This document shows positions 22,667 through 34,278 of a stretch of DNA of 64,000 nt, in pieces. Each line of letters begins with the position of its first letter. Position 1 is the first letter of the stretch. The stretch comes from Gnetum montanum. Its lineage: Eukaryota > Streptophyta > Gnetopsida > Gnetales > Gnetaceae. The DNA lies in NCBI GenBank assembly GCA_015680685.1, contig MNCI01008018.1, positions 370,069 to 434,068 of the forward strand, given 5' to 3'. Below the pieces are notes generated by a model. The model worked only from the letters and a program-made list of their open reading frames with translations, made no database searches and was not told where the DNA came from. A program made the position numbers and the translations under genes.

Positions 22667-24093
22667 ACGAAATCATGGTTAGCTATGTGGATGCACTTTT
22701 CAAGACTCTTGATTAAGTTTTGGTTAAAGGGAGTTCTATGAAAAGTCTTTGAGATTTTGATGAAACTTCTGATGATGATCGATCTATGCACATCCTCTAA
22801 GATCACAAATGTTGTGGTGCACATATGTGTCTTCATATAGGAGGATACAGAGGTCTTGCCTAGGATTGTTTTCAAAGGACCTCATGAATGATTCTTTCAA
22901 CCAATTTTCTATGATAACTTTTCAAATATCTCTACGATTTGCAGTCAACAATGTCACATCTCAACCCAATGCCCATGGAATCCATGGGCCAAGAAGCCCT
23001 TACAAGACATGAAGAAGGTGAGGCTTAGGTTAGACATAGTGTGGATTCAAAGGGAGGGCTTTCAAGGGAATGCATATTGGCAATGTAAAGTGCACTAATT
23101 AAGGCCTTTAAATAAGAGGCTCAGTCATTGGCAAGGAGGAAGTGACGAGCTCAACGAGGTTGGTGGAACAACCTTTGATTTTCAACTATCTAGCTAAAAA
23201 TGATAGAAAAGGGAAGGTTGTAGTAGAGGACTTTGAGGATTAGCAATTAGTAGCATAGAAGAAATAGAATTGGAGCAATGGAAGAGGACAAAAAATGACA
23301 AACCTCGAGAGAACTAAACCAAGTGGATACAAAATAGGGTGAAGGAGAGGTGTCGCATGGTTTGCAAAAATAATAGCATCAAATTATATTCTTCTTCTAG
23401 GAATGCTAGATAATTTGATCAAAGATTTCACAAGCAAAGAAGAGAAAACAACACCAGTTTTGAAGGCAAGCTTAGCATTGGAAAAACATATGTTGGTAGA
23501 CAAGATCTCCCAAATGTCTCTTGCATAATAATTATCTTATCATAGAATTGTGCTGGCCTACAAGGCTAGAATAAATCCAATTTTTGAGATTGATGTTATA
23601 GTCAAATAATGTAGATTTGGTTCTCCTTTTGGAGACAAAACTTGAAGTCTTCCCTTGGGACTGTTAGCCTAGCTAACTTCCCACTTGTGGTTTTGATGGA
23701 GTGGTAGTTTGCCTATGGTGGAGTAGGATTTCCTTTCAAAGTATGATGCTTTTGTCCAACTTGGTTAGTATCAAAGGAGAAGGGGTGAAGATTTTAAATG
23801 CTTTCAATAACATTAAATATGTTTTCAAAACTTATATAAGCATGTATATTTGAATTATCTAATAGATACAACACTATAAAATTTCAATTTAAGTTTCAGT
23901 ATATTTCCTTAGATGATTCCTCACCAAAAAAGTCTCTACACGATTAGATTTATTTAGATAATCACATTGCTTAAATTGAAGTTTAAAGAGGAAAAAGAAA
24001 ACTTTAGGTTTTCACATTTGCAACCTTTGATGCATTTCCGATAGCCATGCTTTTTTTATTGTTGGGAAACATATCTCCTTATGATGGCTTAAA
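22667..24093 (+). mobile_element. Truncated LINE fragment between the arms (ORF1 end and endonuclease start)
   Basis: The spacer of the inverted duplication. Around 22700-23000 a weak frame has the look of LINE ORF1 (for example PRIVFKGPHEW, FAVNNVTSQPNAHGI). A short basic region follows. At about 23545-23720 the reading NCAGLQG ... DLVLLLETKLEVFPWD matches the start of a LINE endonuclease (SWNCRGL ... FLMETK). Stops and frame changes abound, and nothing beyond the first 60 endonuclease residues is present. Bases 23870-24093 are AT-rich without recognisable content. Confidence 0.45.
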
Positions 24094-25058
24094 ATGCCTC
24101 TCTATTTATTGTTGAGAAACTCTCTACCTATGGAAAATGTAGCAACTCAAAAGCCCAAATTCTCAAAGAAAGTGAAAATTGAAAATGAACTCAAAATCTA
24201 CCTCTTCCTATCTCAAAGACCAAAAGGAAACAAATACAAATCTGCATCTCTTAAGGTAACTTAATCTCCATTATTTAGTATTTATGAATAGAGCTAATAG
24301 ATGTGCCTGAGACAAACCATCAGGTTGGCCGCTCAACTATGAGTAATAGGATGGTTGCTAGTAGTGGCAATGAATGTGGGCTAACCACCTAACTAGAGAT
24401 GAGAGTAGTTATATGTTACATTATTTATTTATTGAGGATAATATTATAATATAATAGTAAATACAAGTAAAATAGCTTATCTTCTTAAAGTAGATGTGAA
24501 GAAGGTGTGGCTGTGGACGTGAATGTGGGTGTGGGTGTTGCCATCATGCAAGCCGATGCGATTAGCAATTATGTGCTTGGGTTGCTCTAGTGTGAGCTTC
24601 AAGTTAAATGCAAAAGAGTGGCCCACAAGCATGCCATTCTTTACACTGCCATAGACATCAATTTCTATGTAGTACTAGTCATGGTCAGTTCCAACGGTGT
24701 GTATGTGCAAAATTATCCTATATACCTCTATGTTTAGGCACATTGTATTTGTTATGTTGAACAAGTCCAGATTTCCTTTTTGGAAGTAATAAGGCCGATT
24801 GGGTCCATGTATTTCATATTTCTTCAAATCCCAGATCTTCACTTCATGGCCATGATTGTCAAATAGCATCACGCTCACCTCGGAGTCTATTCCTGTGTTG
24901 ATGAAGTTACTTGTAACAACATGTACCAATAGTTCTGATTGTGCCCACAACCAAACCCAATCCCAGCCAACACAAGAGAATATAAATATTGATTGAACTA
25001 TTAAAATAAATAGAAGGGAAGATAATGCATGATTCCTTCATTCATAACTTATGTCTGA

Positions 25059-28000
25059 CCTCTTATTCAACATGCCCTTCACTTCTCCATGAACCTCCTA
25101 TCATGGAACATTCGAGGCCTTACTAGTAGGCTTCGATGGAAGCAAGTAGGCAACTTTCTTTGCAATCTTAATATAGCCTTCGATTTCATTCTCCTTCAAG
25201 AAATTAAGATTTCAGCCAACCTTTTATCTCTTTCAGCCCATTGGTTTCTTCCTCACTCAATTCTAGTGATGTCCCACACGAGTGTAAAAGGAGGAGCTAC
25301 CATTCTCCTCTCAACCTACTAAAAAGATAAACTCATTCAAAGTGGTTCTTATTCTAGGCATAGAATTTCTTGGGCCACCTTCTCCTTCCTACATGGCCAT
25401 TTTGGTATCTACTAGATATATGCCCCAAATGACTCTACAGAACATGCTCTCCTTTGGCAAGAACTTGCAAATTCTCTTCCCATAGTGCCTTGGATATTTA
25501 GAGGAGATTTTAATATGGTTGAATTCCCTTAGGATAAGCTCATAGGGGTGTTTTTTCAACTACCCAATTTTGAGTAGTAGACCTAGTCCACCTTTATGAA
25601 AAAATTTTACATTTTTGACAAGGTGGATGCCTCTACTTGTGTTCCCCTCCACAAATTTACTTGGAGCAATCTCTGTCTTTGGTAGGCTTGCATTTACAGT
25701 AGGTTAGATAGGTTCTATTTTTCCACCCTTTCATTTTGGCAAGCCTTCTCCACTACTACAGTTCATCACCATGCTACCTTATCAGACCATCTTTCCATCT
25801 CTATATCTATCTAGATTCATAGCAGTCCTAATAGACAAAAATTCCATCTTTTTCGACTACACAACAACAACTTCTCTTCCCCTTCTGCCTGACTTCTTCT
25901 ATCTAACCTTTGAAATGCTGAACCTAAGCCCTTAAATCAAGTGGGTTGGATCCACTGGTGGCATCACGCTTCTTCTAGAGTGCAAAAATTTGCTCATTCA
26001 TATGGTAAGGTAGTGGCTACTTGGTCCAGACAAGAATATAACAACATTCACCTCACTATTGAACATCTCACTAATAGACTAGCCCAAGATCCTTTCAACG
26101 CCCTAGTTCATGAGAAGCTAGCTAGAGTCCAATTAGCCTTTCAATAATGGGAAGTGTACTGAGCACAAAGTGCCTTAACTAAAAGCTGACTCACTTGGCT
26201 AAATATTCAAGATGATCACTATAAGGAATTTTTTAAGTATCTTACTAATGCTTCCCCTTCGCATTCTTTAGAAAAAATCTCTAGTGACAGTACCACCATC
26301 ATTGACCACAACAATATCCTCTCTTTTCTTAAGAACCACTATGAAATTCTTGTTGTAGCTACCCCTATGGACATCTCATCATTTGAGGCTGCCACCCTCA
26401 AGTATCCTTGCCTTATCAATTCTACTATGTTGCAAAGTCTTGATGCTGATATCACCAAGGAGGAGCTACAAGTGGCTTGTTCCAAGTTAAGTCATGGAAA
26501 GGCTCCTGGTTATGATGGTTTCCTTGTGGAATTTTTTCAAACTTATTGGGATTTTGTGGGAAATGATCTTCTATAGGTCATTAAAAGGGGTTATCCTAAC
26601 TAGTTCCCTTGGGCCCAATCTAAATCAATGGGTTATTTTTCTCCTCCCTAAGTCCAAGGATCTTACCTATATCTCTAATTGACGTCTCATAACTCTTCTC
26701 AACATGGTGTATAAAATTTGGGCCAAGTGCTTAGCCTTACAGCTAAAAACAATTATTGGCCAAATCATATCTCCCTAGTAAACAAGATTTTTTCCTAGTA
26801 GATATATCTTAGACAATGTGGTTGTGGCGTGGGAAGGTCTCAAGTGGGTGGAGGATGATGGTGAAGATATTCTCCTAGTGAAACTTGATTACACCAAGGC
26901 TTATGACAACATAAAGTGGGAGTTTATCTTGCAAACCATGACCAAACTTGGTTTTGGACCTAAGTTCCTACATATGGTGAAATGCTTATTCTCAGATGCT
27001 ACTGCAAGTTTGGCATTGCCCCTTTGCATCACCTCTCCCCTTCCTATCCACAGGTCAGTGTGGCAAGGATGTCCTCTCACTCCTTATCTATTTATCATCA
27101 CAGCTAGCTTTCTTTTTCATCAAATAAACCAAGACATTCAAACTAGAGTTCTCACTGGGGTTTGCCTTTCTTCATCTCAACAATAGCTTCTCAACATGCA
27201 CTTCACTGATGACTCCTTTTTTCTTATTCAAAACACTACTGCTAATTTGCACNAATCATTCTTCTTGGATCTCATGTTTTCAAAAGCATTTGGAAGGCCT
27301 AGAAAATTCTACACTGGTGGGTAGTTGGTGGTTAAGATCAACCCTACTACCCTCTCTAAGTTGTGTCCCTAGTGGTTACCTATGTCACCCGCTCCCCTTG
27401 CCATCACAAATGCTAAGATTGCTACCTCTTAGTATTGAAAGGATGTTATTTCTTTGAATTGTCTTAGGTTGGCTAGTCACTGTATTTTGGGGGCTAATTT
27501 TAATAATCTGTATGGGGAGTCAAATGCAATGAACGATTTCCTAGCTCAAATTTACATTTTTCTCCATTATCATTAGCAACTATATGTTATGGTGCAAAGC
27601 ACTTTTCATGGCCTTCAATGGATTAATAGGGCAAACCTCCTACCGTACCAGCTGTATGTCCCCTTTCACCTTTTGCATGACCCATCTGAGATCATTCAAC
27701 ACTGTAATAAGTCTTGGCACAAACAAGAGTCAGAAAAATTCTAGATCCTCCTCTTCCAATGTATTTGGAAACTACCAATATTTCCCAAAATTAAGTAGTT
27801 CCTCTGGTGTCTCCTCCACCAAGTTCTACTTATTGGTAAACATTTAGAATATTTGGGGATTCCCAGTTCTAATTGCCCTCTTTGTGGTGGAAAAGATGAC
27901 TTTGTTCATGTGTTTTGGCATTGCCCCTTTGCTTAGCACATGTGGGATGGGGCTTCCAAAGTATTTCTATCATGCAAGCTATCTCAAGATGATGCTATAT

Positions 28001-28607
28001 TTGGCTTTTTGGCCATTACTTCTACTAATTTTAATTTTTTATGGAAAGTTATTAGGCCTATTATTCTATATTACATTTGGAAGCATAGATGCAATGTTAT
28101 TTTTCAAAGGATATATTATTCTAATAAATGTCATCTTACCATGTTAAAGAGGTTTTAGATCTTTTGCCTCATTCATTTCCAACTCAAATCTTAAGCATCC
28201 AAGTTCAAAATGGATAGTCATCAATTGGTTCATCTCTTGCAGCCTTGGGAAAGACTCATGCATTCAAGCAATACTCTTCATTAGTAATCTCTATAATGGA
28301 GCTTCCCTTCTTTAAGTTGTAAGGAGTCACCATTTGGAAGTCTCTATATCCTTTACCAAGTGCTCTCCGCCTCACCTAAACTTATGTCATTCTCTCTTGT
28401 AATGAGCTAGTTTGTCGTAATGTTTGGTAGTGCCTCATATCAGGTTTCCTCTTTTAGCGATTAGTTGTTTATAAGGTTGTTCCCCAAGTCTCATTCCTAG
28501 TTATCTTAGTTCCCTTCTCTTTTTAATCTTGTGACTTAATGTGGTTAATGTACTTGATACTTTTTTAATATTAATAAAAATTCTTTTCGGGGTCTGACCC
28601 CCAANTT
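25059..28607 (+). mobile_element. LINE (L1-like), 5'-truncated at ORF2
   Basis: Inserted in exon 1 of the antisense PLAT copy, replacing about 30 bases. It begins some 30 bases before the ORF2 start and ends TTAATATTAATAAAAATTC followed by TTTTCGGGGTCTGACCCC, a short palindrome. GTCTGACC occurs at both edges (25053-25060 and 28592-28599), a possible but uncertain target duplication. ORF1 is absent. Confidence 0.85.
25089..28158 (+). pseudogene. LINE ORF2 (endonuclease and reverse transcriptase), decayed
   Basis: The start MNLLSWNIRGLTSR with LLQEIK is the AP-endonuclease domain. IFRGDFNMV (about 25497) and LSDHLSI (about 25780) give its later motifs. RT motifs follow: KLSHGKAPGYDG (about 26485), LITLLNMVYKIWAK (26690), LVKLDYTKAYDNIKWEF (26877), WQGCPLTPYLF (27061) and MHFTDDSFFLI (27196), in which the DD pair is intact. 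Near 27800-27950 a zf-RVT zinc region reads FLWCLLH, CPLCGGKDDFVHVFWHCPF. Many stops and frame changes break it. There is no RNase H. An ambiguous base is at 27253. Confidence 0.85.
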
Positions 28608-31246
28608 CCATAAGTGGAAACAAGAATAGATCACTCACTTTCATGAGCATTTTGATGTTCTAATGCAATGATGCCATTATCAACTACTTCAATTACTTTG
28701 AGTCTTTTTTCTAAACTAGCTTCAATGAATGTTGTTTGGTTCAAGGCATAAGGAAAGGAAAAGAGAGCATGGAGTTTTAGTGTTATGCTAGCATTAAAAA
28801 TGTTTTTAAAGGAGGTAGCAATAAAGATGATAATGCTATCTCACTTTTGACATCCTTCTCATTTTCACATATCTCACTCATTATGATGATGGTGGTGTTA
28901 AGTGCATGGCTTTTGAGTAACCTAGTTTGCAAGATAGATAACTACGAGCAATGATGTTATTGTCATGCATTGTTGATACACAGTGTTAATGTAAGAACAC
29001 ATGTTTAAAATAAAATCAAATATAACATCTCAAAGTCAAAGAATAGTGGTTTGTCATGTGAATCTTAAGTGAGACATTGAAGATGAAAGTGTACTACTTA
29101 AATGCACTCACAATGAAAGAGGCGTGTATCAATTGAGGTATAAAGGCTCACAGATTCTCTTAAAAGCAATTCATGAAATATGCATAAATAGAACCTAAAA
29201 GTCTTACAAATTCTAATTACTACTTGTTTAACTAGGATGCAATTTACATAGTGCAAATTGATATATAACATGGGTTTTTTAAGCATCATATTGTATAGTT
29301 TTAAACTTGGTAAAGGTAATGTATAAGTTGCAGACTCATTTAGATACTTGAGTAATAAATATGTAAATAATTGTAGATGGGATAAATACATTAAAGAAAA
29401 ATTACTATTTATACATTTAAAAATAAATGTGATTAATAGTGTTATCCTCATGCACTAACGAAAGGGAGGGTGCATGCAAGAACACATGATTACAATAAAA
29501 TCAAGTATCACTTCAAAGAGTCAAATAGAATAGTGATTTATTGTGTGAATGTTAAGTGAAACGAGACAATGAAAATGAAATTATACTACTTAGATGTAAT
29601 CACAATGGAGGAGACATGTATCAATAGAACTAGAAAGGATTACAAACTACCATAGTGTGGACTCTTTAAGATGATTGTATCTTTAATATGTGAATAATTA
29701 TAGATGGGATAAATTCATTCAAGAAAGAATAGTCAAAATATTAAAAACTACTTATACAATTAAAAATAAATATAAGGCATTAAGAGTTTGGGCTTCACAT
29801 GTTAGAAAAAAAATCTTTGATATAGTTTTTTTATCTTATTATGATATATAGATACACATATTGGAACTAGGTCTTAGTGTAAAAAAATTGAAAATGCATT
29901 GAAAGAGTACAAAAGATATTTTCACTTGATGAATTAAAAGTAAAGTTCAAACAAACACCCTATTTTATGCTTTCGTTAGAGTGTAATATGTTGCTTCTAT
30001 AAGAAGAATCTATTTATACTAAATTTATTACTTATACTCAAAAACTACTAAAAACATAACAAAAAAGTTTCTAAAGTAGTTCTCGAAGACACAAAAGAGC
30101 ACATATAGTATTTTCATGTAATACAATAGTTGAAGATTTGTCATATACAATGTAATTTAAAATAGATTCACAAGTTGGTTTGGCAACTGGTTCTAATACA
30201 GTTATAGCTAAATGTAGAAGGTAAGAAAAAATTTTATTTCTAAAGCATAAGTTGTATTTAGTTAAACTCAAAAGTTAACTATATATCAATCTACTCCCTA
30301 ATGAGATGTTGCATTTTTATCACCAAGCTTCATTTTAGTTCCCATTATCTTAAAATAGAAAGTAGAAGATGGACGTAAATTTACAAAGAAAAACACACAT
30401 GTAGCCTATGTAGTTCAATAGATCTTGAAGATGAGCACCATATCTTTTCTAGCCCTCAAATTGAACATTTGACACCAAAATATAATATTGTAGTAAAAGA
30501 TCTATATGACCTTTTCTTGGTACATCAGTATAGTATTACTTTGGTGCTTTATTGATTGGGTATTTAATTTTCATTATATAAATATAATATTTATCCAATA
30601 GATTCTTTAGGTCATTACATGTAAGGAAACCTCAATTTCAATTTCAATGCTTAAATGCAATTCATGGAGCCCATATCAATATGGCTGGTGGATTCTTTTA
30701 TGGCATAAAATAAATGTTTTAGGCATTAACCGTCTTTTAATTCATAAGGTAAAAATTGATATGTAACCTATACTTTTAGGAATTCCATATGGCTTGCCAT
30801 TTTTTCTATGATACAAAATATCCATGTGAAATGCTTGGGATTGTGAAATGCATGTCAATACAAGAAGAAAAAATCCCAATGCACAAAATTTCCACCTGAA
30901 ACATTTTAGATAAGAATGCATATCAATAGAATCATAAAGACTCAAGAATTCTAATACTTTCTTTTACCAAATGGCATTCCAACCCCTCTTTTTTCCAGAT
31001 ACCATGCAATTTCAATAGTGCAATTTGATATAGATAATGTATGTATGTATTTCTTTGTATTCCTCCCTTTCATCATTACCCATTCAAAATTTTTCAAAAC
31101 TTAAACCTACCTCATCCTCATCTCTGGTGGATGCCATGGACCACAAGGTGGAGGTGCTAGTTTTTCTGATTGCCATTCCAATCTTTACCTTTTCCACCTA
31201 CCATTCCAATCTCTTTTTCTAGCTACAATGTAATTTCCTCTATATG

Positions 31247-31796
31247 TGTGACATCCCGTCCTCCAATGACATGTTAATCTTCAAATATATTATATATTAG
31301 ATATTATGCGTATGAAGAAAATATACCAAATGCAAAAGATATGTGATATTCAACATTATGTATAAAGGAAATAATAGGAAAAATGCAGAAAGAGAAAGAA
31401 AAGAATGCTTTATTAATATGGAATAGGATATCTAGATCATGTTCTGAGCATGTTCCTTAGGGTTTTCTTCCTTTGGCATCTATCCCTTATAGACAGTCTA
31501 GCACTGCAATCACGATTAGGCCTATAACCTATCCAGAAGGAATGGCAAGTCCACTTCTTGTCCCACTTCACCCGACTTCCCATGGCTTGCCTGTATTGGC
31601 TCTGCCACTCCATGCTGGCATGACCTCTAACCCCTGGTATACATGCCTTCAGTCAAATCTCGAAAGGTTACCTTAAGAGATACATCCATTATTATAACAT
31701 GCTCTTTTAGGTCTTGTTAATATGACAATAACACTTATTATTAAGAGACATCATCTTCATTAGGCAACAACATGATTTGGAAATGGGGATGTGACA
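31247..31796 (-). repeat. LTR of Del/Tekay-like gypsy element
   Basis: 550 bases. On the minus strand it starts TGTCACATCCCC (31796) and ends CGGGATGTCACA (31247), the inverted ends typical of Del/Tekay LTRs. A purine tract adjoins the 31796 side, so this is a 3' LTR of a minus-strand element whose body would lie at higher coordinates. No partner LTR is visible before the gap at 34279. Confidence 0.75.
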
Positions 31797-31812
31797 ATCT
31801 ATCCTCCTTAGG
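31797..31812 (-). promoter_or_regulatory. Polypurine tract of Del/Tekay-like element
   Basis: CCTAAGGAGGATAGAT on the minus strand, preceded by TTCGAGGAAGAAAGAAA. The TTCGAGGACGAA...AAGGGGGGAGAATG pattern before the 3' LTR is characteristic of this lineage, where it marks the end of pol. Confidence 0.75.
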
Positions 31813-32239
31813 TTTCTTTCTTCCTCGAATGAGTCCACATTCTCTATCTTTTTCTAGTTCCAATTCTTTCTTTCATGATTCTGTGCTCCAATAATTTGAT
31901 TTCTCCTTTTAACTTGAAGTTGTGTCTTGCTTAATCTATAAACAAAATGTATGTGAGAAAAATGTATGGAAAATTAAATATTACTTTCTTGATACTTACT
32001 TGAAAATGACAAAAGATGAATTAAAGATTTATCAACCACCAATCACCAATCCTAACTAGGATCACACAAAGTGCAACTTGATCTAGTTACCCAAGTGAAG
32101 GTAAGGCAAATTCTTTATCCCCAATTTTTATTATCATAGATATTTTACTTATCTAATTGAAATTTAAATGGAACAATGAATAAAATAATAAGATCATCAA
32201 ATAAAAGTAAGAGTGAGATACTTCTTGATCTTGATCAAC
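31813..32239 (-). other. Non-coding stretch between CCR4 pseudogene and LTR
   Basis: AT-rich, no pol coding visible where the C-terminal end of Del/Tekay pol (integrase, chromodomain) would be expected. It may be the 3' untranslated part of the CCR4-like transcript. Confidence 0.4.
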
Positions 32240-33417
32240 CTTATGAACTAATGAGAGTAATTGTAATTCTAGCATAATTGGTATGTGATCAGATGGTCTT
32301 GTTTAGGATGGCAAGGCTTGATCTTGATTCTTCTCAACTTCTTCTTTAGAAATTAATTCTAGTAACTTGGTAACTTGAAAAAATCAGGCATCATACTAAA
32401 TATAATCCAAACTCTCAATGAAGAATGTTGTTGATCCATCTTCATTAATCCTAGTAGAGTAATTGGTAAAGTGTGATTTTTGATCAGTGCTATCCATCAA
32501 CATCATCTGTTCCTAAATTCTAGAATCTAATTTATCTACTAAAGATTCAAAATAAGTAGAATATGCATAGGCTAATGGAATTTCATGCTAAATTGATGGA
32601 AACATCTTCTTCAAGTTAGGCTCATCTTCCAAATATTTCTTTACAAATCCATCTTTTAAGAATTGATAAACACTACTTCCAACATTTGCATTGAAGTCTC
32701 CACAAAGAATAAATGGAACTAGATCAGTATAACTTAGTAATAACTTATTCTTCAAACTTTCTTCTATTTGCTTAATCAAATATGCCTCTTAACATAATCT
32801 GACATTGGAACATGTTGGTTTGGCCATTAAATGTGTGTTAACCACACATACACATCTTCCTGATAGATGAACTTTTAGAATTACTACCAAGGCTATGCGA
32901 TTTTTCCAAAATCTTAGCTATTCTTTCTTTCCCATTGCTTGAAGTTTACGAATTTCAAGAATCATATTTTCTAAACTTCATTCAAATCTTTGTACTAATT
33001 CAAACTTGGCTTCTTTATAAAAGATTGCAAAACCATCCATGTTGTGATTTTTATAATATGCTAATATGTACGACTCAAAAAAAGAACTTTCACAAGAACC
33101 TTTTTTCTTATAAATACCTCTGTATCCCATCTTTTCCAAGTCTAGTTGAATTGATATAAAAATTCCCATGGCAAGACTTCTTATAAGCACAAAACATTAG
33201 CATCCAAATCTCTTAACTCTACTAAGATGTGTGGATATTGATATTCATGTCAATCCAAGGCCCATGATGGACATAGCAGATGTTATTTCACACTTACTAG
33301 TGATCTTGCAAGCACCTTGTATGTTGTGACTTTCATTCTCATTCTTAGATTCTTCTTTAAATCATTTCTCTTCATGAGTGTCATACTCCTTGCTGAAACA
33401 AGATTTTGAGTCTCCAT
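32240..33417 (-). pseudogene. CCR4-type deadenylase, processed pseudogene
   Basis: Read on the minus strand, a nearly colinear endonuclease/exonuclease/phosphatase domain appears without introns. Blocks are LRDLDANVLCL(stop)EV (motif LQEV, the Glu kept), LDLEKMGYRGIYKKK, MDGFAIFYKEAKFELV, RIALVVILKVHL, VNTHL (33 residues before) IKQIEESLKN, PFILCGDFNANVGSSVYQFL, PLAYAYST, FTNYSTRI, SLDYI and PSDHIPIMLEL. These are the ordered motifs of CCR4/Angel nucleases, which shorten mRNA poly(A) tails in the cytoplasm as part of CCR4-NOT. The leucine-rich-repeat or N-terminal half is absent. About ten stops and several frame changes are present. Lack of introns across the domain points to a cDNA copy. 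It lies 450 bases from the 3' LTR above, so it could have been carried by that element. Confidence 0.8.
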
Positions 33418-33469
33418 GTTGTTTTTCCTTTTTTTTATTGCAGGATGGACTAATATACCCTTTTCTTGA

Positions 33470-33625
33470 CAATTGAAGATTGTTCTATTCCTTCAACTAA
33501 TTCTCCAACTAATACATCAACTAATCTTTAACTAATACCTTGACTAATTCATTGACTGATAATCAATTGATACTGATACAACAACTGATTCTCTAACTAA
33601 TTTAACTACATTAACTAATTTTAAT
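33470..33625. repeat. Degenerate (AACTAAT)-type short tandem repeat
   Basis: About fifteen imperfect copies of AACTAAT/GACTAAT/AACTGAT spaced by 5-10 bases. Low-complexity expansion with no visible function. Confidence 0.6.
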
Positions 33626-34133
33626 AATATTTAATGACATCATATAATTTTAGTAATATATTATATTATATAATTCTTAATGACCTTTCTACCCCTCTTA
33701 AGAACACTGACGCTGACAGTGTAATTACTAACATGCCATAGTGATCTTAAGATTATCTATAAGGGTTATGCACTAAATTTTAAAGCTCAAAAGGTTGAAT
33801 TTATGATATTAGCAAATTATTAGACATACATATGATAAATTTAACCTTACCATTGAGTTCATAAGGGTGAAAAATGTTGGAAATGACTATTCATATGTTG
33901 AAAATGGACATCGTATGCTTGAGTGATGCCACAATTAAACTTTTGAGGATCTCGAGGCACTATATTGGGCAAGGAGTAAAAACTAATTTTTGGGGTTCCC
34001 TAGGCTAGATCTGACTTGACTGTTGACTCCAAAAGTTGAAATCTATAAGAAATGACTTTTCATTTTCCAAAAAAGTCTTATGAAATCAAAAGTTATGGCT
34101 TTTGGAGTTTAAGACCTTTAGCACTAAAAACAA
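33626..34133. other. Unassigned stretch upstream of 5S-like sequence
   Basis: No open frame. The minus strand reads like an AT-rich LTR or leader, but no TG...CA ends were found. Confidence 0.3.
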
Positions 34134-34205
34134 GATTTCCTGAGAGGTCACCCATCCCAATTCTACTCTAGAGCAAGCACACTTAATTATAGAACTTTTA
34201 TCCCT
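34134..34205 (-). pseudogene. 5S rRNA-derived sequence (Cassandra-like or SINE3-like)
   Basis: On the minus strand about 70 bases align with positions ~30-100 of plant 5S rRNA. AATTAAGTGTGCTTG fits the A-box region (AAGTTAAGCGTGCTTG), AGAGTAGAAT fits the intermediate element, and GGATGGGTGACCTCTCAGGAAATC (split 34134-34157) fits the C-box region. The 5S 5' and 3' ends are missing. Such 5S cores occur in Cassandra LTRs and in 5S-derived SINEs. The adjoining gap hides the rest. Confidence 0.75.
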
Positions 34206-34278
34206 TTTGTTACCAAGGCACCAATTTAAATTTTTTTAAAATATTTGTGCACATTCTTAATTTAAATTAAAAATTAAT

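Larger units (their letters stand above)
24477..28677 (-). pseudogene. PLAT-domain protein, minus-strand copy disrupted by LINE
   Basis: Exon 1 lies at 28677 down to 28608: MASLH then TAG. After about 30 lost bases the LINE intervenes. The exon 1 end and intron resume at 25058, where the donor GACGTAAGT has become GACATAAGT. Exon 2 (about 24975-24477) reads AINTGIDSEVSV-like residues, HEVKIWDLKKYEIHGPNRPYYF, QKGNLDLFNITNT, HTVGTDHD, then TAG in place of the Trp codon of HDWYC, then KNGMLVGHSF and LTLEQPKH. Unlike the plus copy, it keeps the frame through YYFQKGNLD. The acceptor is also changed (GGGCAC for GGGCAG). It is clearly dead, through losses different from those of its partner. Confidence 0.8.
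24094..31244 (-). repeat. Right arm of inverted duplication, split by a LINE
   Basis: Reverse complement of 19121-22666. The 3.6-kb excess length is explained by the LINE at 25059-28607. Homology stops exactly where a Del/Tekay-like LTR begins (31247). The arm may thus have extended further before that insertion, and the true outer edge of the duplication is not visible. Confidence 0.9.

Noticed and set aside
19121-31244. Foldback or MITE transposon
   Set aside because: The arms contain a gene with intron, lack short terminal inverted repeats with target duplication, and end at an LTR on one side.
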